DNA from: JAGGVT01 sp965369605
Lineage (GTDB): Bacteria; JAJVIF01; JAGGVT01
NCBI GenBank assembly: GCA_965369605.1
Contig: CBDURE010000135.1
Span: 1 to 9,639 of the forward strand
Length of the DNA stretch: 9,639 bases
Direction: 5' to 3'
A program made the position numbers and the translations under genes. The notes beneath the pieces were generated by a model. It saw only the letters and a list, made by a program, of their open reading frames with translations. It was not told where the DNA came from and ran no database searches. This document shows, piece after piece, positions 5,418 to 9,639 of the stretch. How positions within the stretch are numbered: the first letter of the stretch is position 1; every line of letters begins with the position of its first letter.

Positions 5418-6593
5418 TACGGCGGAGGCGGCGGTACCGGTGGCGGTAGTGGCGGATCCGGTGGTTCCGGTGGCTCCGGCGGAGGCAGCTGGGGCGGAGG
5501 CGGTTCCGGCGGCGGAGGCGGTGGCGGTGGCTACAGCAATTCGCCATACCTCAATGGAAATACCGATTTTTCAAAACCAATCAACTTAACTGCTGCATCT
5601 CAGTTTGAAGCATTTGGCCAGAGTTTTGGCGGATCAGCTACACCCATGCAGTTCGGTGGCGGCAGTTCCGGTGGCTCTGGTGGTGGTTCCGGCGGCTGGG
5701 GCGGTGGCGGTTCCGGCGGTAGTGGCGGTGCCGGTGGCGGCACTGGCGGCGGCGGCCAGCCTTACACAGCCAAAGGTGGCGTTATTGCTATCATGGCTAC
5801 ACAGGAAATGCACGATACAATCGAGCAGGCGCTTAACCAGGTGGACAAACCACCTAAACAGGTCTATATCGAAGCTATCTTTATTAATACAGATGAGAAC
5901 CCGATTCAAACACCAAGAGTATTCGGTGTTGAGAACTTTGGACAGTGGGCTTTCGAGGGTGGCGGCGATCGCTTCTTCGGACAGTTCGACGTAACAGGAA
6001 CTGAGGGTCTTGTATTCTCAATCCTGCCGAAGAATCAAAGTGTGCCATACGAGGATTTCCGGATGAGATTCCAGTATCTGTTTGATGACCGATACGCAAG
6101 AATCGTAACCGCTCCGCGTGTTGCAGTTATTGATGGCTACACCGCGACTATCAGCGTTAATGAAAACCGACCGTTCATTATTGATGGCGGTATCGTTATC
6201 GACCAGTTCGGTAATGCTATTCCCGCTCCGGATCAGGTAACAATGATCCCGACAGGAACAACACTCACAATTACTCCGTTTGTGGATGACTATGGCAATA
6301 TCACGATGAACCTGTCACCAAACCAGAGTCAGATGCTTGGTGAACCGACGCTGGTTAACGGAAACCTTATTTGGGGTACAGTTAACAACTCGGTAACAAC
6401 AACTCTTAGATTGCGTGATGGTGAGACAATCATTCTCGGTGGTATGACAACGAGAAACCGCGACGTCAACAAGAAATATCTCCCACTGCTTGGAGATATC
6501 CCGTTGATTGGTCAATTCTTTGGCCGTAAGACCGTTATAGAAACTGAGAGCCAGTTGGTTATTCTTTTGACAGTACATCTGGTTGGTAACTAA
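5418..6593 (+). CDS. pilQ: PilQ secretin, C-terminal part with pore domain
   Basis: This is the same frame as the upstream half, continued past the amber codon. It begins with a Gly/Ser tract, a short linker (YSNSPYLNG...) and a second Gly tract. The second half of the N1 domain follows (GGVIAIMATQEMHDTIEQALNQVDKPPKQ), then the secretin family domain to the end (about residues 755-997 of the full protein). Secretin landmarks are the V-IEA-I strand, the LFDDRYARIVTAPRVAVIDG segment, the GTTLTITPFVDDYGNITMNLSP segment and the terminal PLLGDIPLIGQFFG with LVILLTVHLV. This part forms the outer-membrane ring. The first usable start is ATG at 5646. It has no Shine-Dalgarno sequence and lies inside the linker with no signal peptide, so independent translation to a working secretin is unlikely. 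It ends with TAA, followed by a strong terminator. Confidence 0.85.
   Translation, partial: YGGGGGTGGGSGGSGGSGGSGGGSWGGGGSGGGGGGGGYSNSPYLNGNTDFSKPINLTAASQFEAFGQSFGGSATPMQFGGGSSGGSGGGSGGWGGGGSGGSGGAGGGTGGGGQPYTAKGGVIAIMATQEMHDTIEQALNQVDKPPKQVYIEAIFINTDENPIQTPRVFGVENFGQWAFEGGGDRFFGQFDVTGTEGLVFSILPKNQSVPYEDFRMRFQYLFDDRYARIVTAPRVAVIDGYTATISVNENRPFIIDGGIVIDQFGNAIPAPDQVTMIPTGTTLTITPFVDDYGNITMNLSPNQSQMLGEPTLVNGNLIWGTVNNSVTTTLRLRDGETIILGGMTTRNRDVNKKYLPLLGDIPLIGQFFGRKTVIETESQLVILLTVHLVGN
5421..5530 (+). repeat. Gly/Ser-coding tract 1 in pilQ
   Basis: An almost uninterrupted run of GGN codons with TCC/AGC/AGT encodes Gly/Ser with one SWGGGG. It sits in the loop that splits the N1 domain, immediately after the amber codon. 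The repeated GGTTCCGGTGG-type units make slippage, recombination and read-mapping errors plausible here, which matters for judging the amber call. Confidence 0.8.
5658..5755 (+). repeat. Gly/Ser-coding tract 2 in pilQ
   Basis: A second run of GGN and TCC codons encodes about 33 residues of nearly pure Gly/Ser, with a single SGGWGGGG. It lies between a 40-residue linker and the second half of N1. The first tract and this one together expand the N1 loop to over 110 residues. Confidence 0.8.
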
Positions 6594-6623
6594 TTCATAG
6601 TGAGATTAAACGAGTGAAATATT

Positions 6624-6672
6624 ACGGTCACCCTTAATCCCGTTCCATTATGGGACAGGGTGACCGTTTCTT
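6624..6672 (+). terminator. Intrinsic terminator after pilQ
   Basis: ACGGTCACCCT (6624-6634) and AGGGTGACCGT (6657-6667) form an 11-bp perfect stem. TCCC and GGGA within the loop can extend it, and a T-rich stretch follows. It lies 31 bases after the pilQ stop and should separate pilQ transcription from pilMN. Confidence 0.75.
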
Positions 6673-6732
6673 GATTTATACTTATGAAGTATTCGTTGTA
6701 CCAGTTAATAGGGGATAGTGTCATATTTATTA

Positions 6733-6738
6733 TATAAT
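6733..6738 (+). promoter_or_regulatory. Candidate -10 of the pilMN-pilO transcript
   Basis: A perfect TATAAT lies downstream of the pilQ terminator and 126 bases before the pilMN start. I find no good -35 hexamer at 16-18 bases, so the call is tentative; an activator-dependent promoter is possible. A start near 6745 would give a leader of about 120 bases containing the motif shared with pilQ. Confidence 0.4.
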
Positions 6739-6795
6739 GTTGATATCTGACCGATGATTTATTTGTTCATTTCTTTATCCCAATTATTTACTCAA

Positions 6796-6833
6796 CGGTC
6801 AGAAAGGTAGAAGTTTTGCCTGTGTCAACACCG
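6796..6833 (+). promoter_or_regulatory. Leader motif shared by pilMN and pilQ
   Basis: CGGT (6796-6799), AAAGGT (6803-6808), GAAG (6810-6813) and CCTGTG (6819-6824) recur in the same order as in the pilQ leader at 3507-3541. CGGT can pair with ACCG (6830-6833), and AGGTA with TGCCT through one G-T pair. The sequences around these blocks differ while pairing is kept, which hints at RNA structure, but with only two copies this is weak. Confidence 0.35.
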
Positions 6834-6850
6834 CTAACACATTAGATTGT

Positions 6851-6856
6851 GAGGTG
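6851..6856 (+). promoter_or_regulatory. Ribosome binding site of pilMN
   Basis: GAGGTG lies 8 bases before the ATG at 6865, a good Shine-Dalgarno match that supports this start. The PilM phosphate-1 motif (IGLDFTNNEIRMVQV) begins at residue 7, as expected for the family. Confidence 0.7.
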
Positions 6857-6864
6857 CACCGCAA

Positions 6865-8883
6865 ATGGCGGAAAAGAAAATGATTGGACTGGATTTCACT
6901 AACAACGAGATCCGAATGGTTCAGGTTTCAGGCAAAGGAAAGAATATCATGCTGGAACGATATGCTGTGGGAACAATTCCAGCTGGTGTTTTCCAGGGAG
7001 GACGGGTGGTTGAAACCGCCAGATTCGCAGATGTTGTCAAGGAACTGTATCGCACCCATAAATTTACATCCAAAAAATGTATTATTGGTGTTTCAGGGAA
7101 ATATGGTGTCACACGTCTGATTACACTCCCCAAGATGAGTGCAGCGCAGACAAGAGATGCTATCTCACTGCAACTTAACCAGTATGTTCCGTTCCCACCG
7201 GGCGATACGCTTTTTGATTATAAAGTGCTTCGGGAAATCAAGGATGATGAAACGTTAAGCCAGGAAATTCTCCTGGTCGCTACTCGAAGAAGCACTATGC
7301 AGCCCATTCTAATCGCGCTGAAAAAAGCGGGCTTGAATGTGACTGGCATAAAAATCACAACCCTCACCGGGTTTACCCTTTTTGAAGAACAATATTTCGA
7401 TGCTGAACAAGCGGTTGCTTTTGTGGATGTTCGCGATGCTGTAACCGACATTGCGTTCATTTCAGAAAACTTCTTCCGCCTTTCAAGATCGATCGAATTT
7501 GGAAATACTCTTGTCGCTGATAAAATCAGGCAGAAAATTGGTGGGACTTATGAGGATGTCGAGGAATACCTCGCTCTAAACAAGATTGACCTCCTTGAAA
7601 CATATCAACCCACTATGACTGTTGATGACGATGAAGAAGAAGCGGTAGACAGCGATGATGTTTCTCCACTGGAACGTCAGGCGAAAGCCAAGGGTGAAAC
7701 CACGGAGAAGGGTGTTCGAGATTCAGTAATCAGGATTCTGGGCGCGTTTGTGAACGAGTTGATGCGTTCGATTCGGTACTTTGAATCACAGCAGAAACGA
7801 CGTTCAAGAGTCGGTAAAATCGTATTATTTGGCAACATTGGCTATCTTGAAAACCTGAGAGATTATATTGCCGAACAAACCGGCCTGGATACTGTTGTTA
7901 TCGAAAGCGCACCTGATTCAGTTGAAATGGGACTCGCTGGAATTGACCTTCAGATGTTCCAGGACAATGAGGCAAAGGGGATTGTTCCGATCTCACTTGC
8001 TTATGAGGGTGTCAAGTCAAAGAGAATTGAACTTAATCTTGTTCCACGAGAAACCGTGGTTCGAAAGAAAGCATTCAGCGCGATAAAGTATGTAATTGTT
8101 GGATATATAGTCATGTTGGCATGGATGGCTATTTGGTATATAGGAAAGGATCAGGAATCTCAGGATGTCAAGGCGCATGTTCAGGAGTGGGACAGGAAGA
8201 TCAATCAGGTTCGCCCGTTCTACGATGAAACTGAATCTGTGAAGTCTGATATCAACAAGATTGCACCCAAAGTGCAGGGTGTGCTAACTATTGTTCAGAA
8301 ACAAGTGGCGTGGATTCCAGTCCTTGAGGAACTTGGGCTTGTGCAGATTCCATCCACGTGGATAAATGAGTTTGCATTTGATGCGAATGAAGGCGCGGTT
8401 TCGATTCATGGCTTTGGTTTGAAAACATCCAACGTTCAGCGATTCTGCGCGATTCTATTCTATTCAAATGTGTTCCAACTGGGAGATGTTGATGTGGGTG
8501 CCAGTTCTTCGTCATCAACCACAGATGAGGATTCGATGGCTGGAGGTAGTGGCACGTCATCATCCGGCGCTATGGATATGCCAATGCCAATTCCGGATAT
8601 GATGGGCGGAGCAAGAGATCGAATTCCTGAAAACCGGTCTGCGGACAACCATCAAAATAGAGGCATCAGAAATATCAGTAGTCCGCGAGGACTGTGGGGA
8701 GCGGAACCGATGTATGGTTTGCCTGATATTCCACGAGGTGCAAGAGAAATTGAGAGTTTCTGGGAGGGCAGAACAATCGTCCTGCCGATTCTCTATGAGT
8801 TTGAATTCGAACTTATAGTTGTTCCACAGGTTATCGATACAAGCGCTGCTGCGTTTGAAGGGTTAGGCAACCTTTCAGTTTAA
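6865..8883 (+). CDS. PilM-PilN fusion, type IV pilus alignment protein
   Basis: This 672-residue protein combines cytoplasmic PilM with the membrane protein PilN. Residues 1-385 are PilM-like and actin-fold: IGLDFTNNEIRMVQV (7-21), the hallmark GVSGKYGVTRLITLPKM (75-91) and NQYVPFP (105-111), with an acidic low-complexity loop at about 251-280. Residues 388-394, IELNLVP, correspond to the INLLP motif at the PilN N-terminus that docks into PilM. A membrane segment (406-426), a helical stretch (about 430-480) and a PilN-like ferredoxin-fold domain (about 483-655) follow. That last domain is interrupted by a Ser/Gly/Met/Pro-rich insertion (about 546-635) before the final strand YEFEFELIVV. PilM and PilN are normally separate; GspL of type II secretion has the fused form. 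Several glycines of the nucleotide-binding motifs are replaced. PilM-style motifs and the neighbouring AMIN-containing secretin favour a pilus over type II secretion. Confidence 0.88.
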   Translation: MAEKKMIGLDFTNNEIRMVQVSGKGKNIMLERYAVGTIPAGVFQGGRVVETARFADVVKELYRTHKFTSKKCIIGVSGKYGVTRLITLPKMSAAQTRDAISLQLNQYVPFPPGDTLFDYKVLREIKDDETLSQEILLVATRRSTMQPILIALKKAGLNVTGIKITTLTGFTLFEEQYFDAEQAVAFVDVRDAVTDIAFISENFFRLSRSIEFGNTLVADKIRQKIGGTYEDVEEYLALNKIDLLETYQPTMTVDDDEEEAVDSDDVSPLERQAKAKGETTEKGVRDSVIRILGAFVNELMRSIRYFESQQKRRSRVGKIVLFGNIGYLENLRDYIAEQTGLDTVVIESAPDSVEMGLAGIDLQMFQDNEAKGIVPISLAYEGVKSKRIELNLVPRETVVRKKAFSAIKYVIVGYIVMLAWMAIWYIGKDQESQDVKAHVQEWDRKINQVRPFYDETESVKSDINKIAPKVQGVLTIVQKQVAWIPVLEELGLVQIPSTWINEFAFDANEGAVSIHGFGLKTSNVQRFCAILFYSNVFQLGDVDVGASSSSSTTDEDSMAGGSGTSSSGAMDMPMPIPDMMGGARDRIPENRSADNHQNRGIRNISSPRGLWGAEPMYGLPDIPRGAREIESFWEGRTIVLPILYEFEFELIVVPQVIDTSAAAFEGLGNLSV

Positions 8884-8953
8884 GCGTGGCTTTGAAATTT
8901 GGATTTATTTACTTATTATAGTTTTTATACATTTATTCGTTACGCGTACTATT

Positions 8954-8959
8954 AGGGAG
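8954..8959 (+). promoter_or_regulatory. Ribosome binding site of pilO-like gene
   Basis: AGGGAG lies 10 bases before the ATG at 8970. The 86-base gap after pilMN has no clear terminator, so the two genes are probably co-transcribed. Confidence 0.55.
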
Positions 8960-8969
8960 CGTAATTCTT

Positions 8970-9639
8970 ATGGACAAGATGTCAAAATCCGGTCAGGACG
9001 TAACAATTGCGATTGTTATCACAGTGATCGTATTCCTTGGATCCGCCGCGGCTTTTCACCAGTATTTCTATACTACCAAGCTTGCTGAAATTGATAGTTT
9101 GAAAGCTCAGCGAACCTCCAAAGAACAAACCTTCAATAACTACAAAAAAGTGATTGAGGAAAAACCTAATTATGAAGATCAGCTGGTTGCTCTTCATGCA
9201 ACCTGGGATAATAACAAACACTATTTCGTAAATGGAATGGTTGACTGGAACGATATCGAGGAAATTCGACAGACCCAGTTCACAATCTTCCAGCTTTATG
9301 AAAAGGTAATCGAAGCTGCTGTGTTTGCCGGAATTGAAGTTGACCGTCCGGTTGAGCAGGAGTTTCAAATTATTATCACAGAGGAACTTCACTTCCATCC
9401 TGATGATGAGCCATTTGATTTTCCCCCACATTTCCTTTTTCTTGTAAACAACTGGTCATTTGTGCCATCTGAGAGATTTCCTGATGCAGATTCTGATACT
9501 GGCGCGGCCGATGTCGGCGGCAGTTCATCAGGTTCAACTGGGGGCTTTGGATTTGGCACCGGAGGCGGTTCGTCATCAAGCGATGGCGGAGCAGTTAAGA
9601 ATCTTTTCAACGCGCATGATTTTACCGTTGAATTCGAGG
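8970..9639 (+). CDS. pilO: PilO-like protein, 3' end outside window
   Basis: The first 223 residues are visible and open to the window edge. A short cytoplasmic N-terminus (MDKMSKSGQD) leads into one membrane segment (about 11-31), then a helical, probably coiled-coil stretch (about 36-75), as in PilO. A second helical region (about 92-120) runs into AGIEVDRP. A Gly/Ser-rich tract (about 174-207) comes next, and then FTVEFE, which looks like the first strand of the PilO ferredoxin-like domain. PilO pairs with PilN in the periplasm to align the pilus machine between inner membrane and secretin. The call rests on bitopic topology and position directly after pilMN more than on strong sequence motifs, since PilO is poorly conserved. 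The region between about 75 and 170 does not match anything I recognise and makes the protein longer than usual before the ferredoxin fold. Confidence 0.7.
   Translation, partial: MDKMSKSGQDVTIAIVITVIVFLGSAAAFHQYFYTTKLAEIDSLKAQRTSKEQTFNNYKKVIEEKPNYEDQLVALHATWDNNKHYFVNGMVDWNDIEEIRQTQFTIFQLYEKVIEAAVFAGIEVDRPVEQEFQIIITEELHFHPDDEPFDFPPHFLFLVNNWSFVPSERFPDADSDTGAADVGGSSSGSTGGFGFGTGGGSSSSDGGAVKNLFNAHDFTVEFE

Noticed and set aside
8982..9431. 149-residue reading frame on the minus strand
   Set aside because: It lies opposite the PilO-like gene, whose plus-strand frame has a ribosome binding site, membrane segment and operon position. The reverse product shows no family motif.
3600..9639. Type II secretion system (GspD-GspL-GspM) instead of a pilus
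   Set aside because: The secretin has AMIN-like domains and the actin-like domain has PilM hallmarks plus an INLLP-like motif, both typical of type IV pili. Only the fused architecture resembles GspL.

Overview
The window appears to come from a Gram-negative (diderm) bacterium, because it encodes an outer-membrane secretin together with the inner-membrane alignment proteins of a type IV pilus. I cannot name the species. The divergence of the proteins, the glycine-rich insertions and the unusual gene order would fit an uncultivated phylum better than a well-studied genus, but that is an inference. Base composition is moderate and codon use looks even across the pilus genes.

Layout. Positions 1-428 have no convincing gene. 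They hold a GC-rich hairpin inside a 37-base tandem duplication, a stand-alone intrinsic-terminator-like hairpin, and an extended -10 element directly upstream of the first gene. Positions 429-1214 (+) encode a YfiH/PgeF 'laccase-domain' multicopper-oxidoreductase-like enzyme. It converges on a class II aldolase/adducin-family protein at 1388-2053 (-). The two are separated by an elaborate nested palindrome that probably terminates transcription from both sides. From 2370 onward everything faces right and belongs to a pilus locus: a short secretin N-domain paralogue (2370-3167), the main secretin pilQ (3600-6593), a PilM-PilN fusion (6865-8883) and a PilO-like protein that runs off the end (8970-9639+).

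How the pilus genes fit together. In the known type IVa pilus, cytoplasmic PilM binds the N-terminal tail of PilN. PilN and PilO form a periplasmic heterodimer, and PilP connects it to the PilQ outer-membrane ring. Here PilM and PilN are one polypeptide, which recreates the architecture of GspL in type II secretion. The secretin lies upstream of pilMN rather than at the end of the cluster. A clear terminator after pilQ and a separate -10 element suggest that pilQ and pilMN-O are separate transcripts. Their leaders share a short conserved motif that may be a common regulatory RNA element or operator.

Main oddities. (1) pilQ carries an in-frame TAG at 5415-5417, exactly where its paralogue has a tyrosine codon. 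The frame stays open on both sides and encodes an intact-looking secretin. (2) The upstream paralogue is a signal peptide plus N0 domain plus half of N1. It is about 88% identical to pilQ over 195 gap-free residues, with mostly synonymous DNA changes, and it ends close to where the pilQ amber falls. (3) Glycine/serine-rich insertions recur in the periplasmic parts of PilQ, PilN and PilO. (4) The aldolase lacks one of three expected metal-binding histidines. (5) Two palindromic repeat elements share a nearly identical core.
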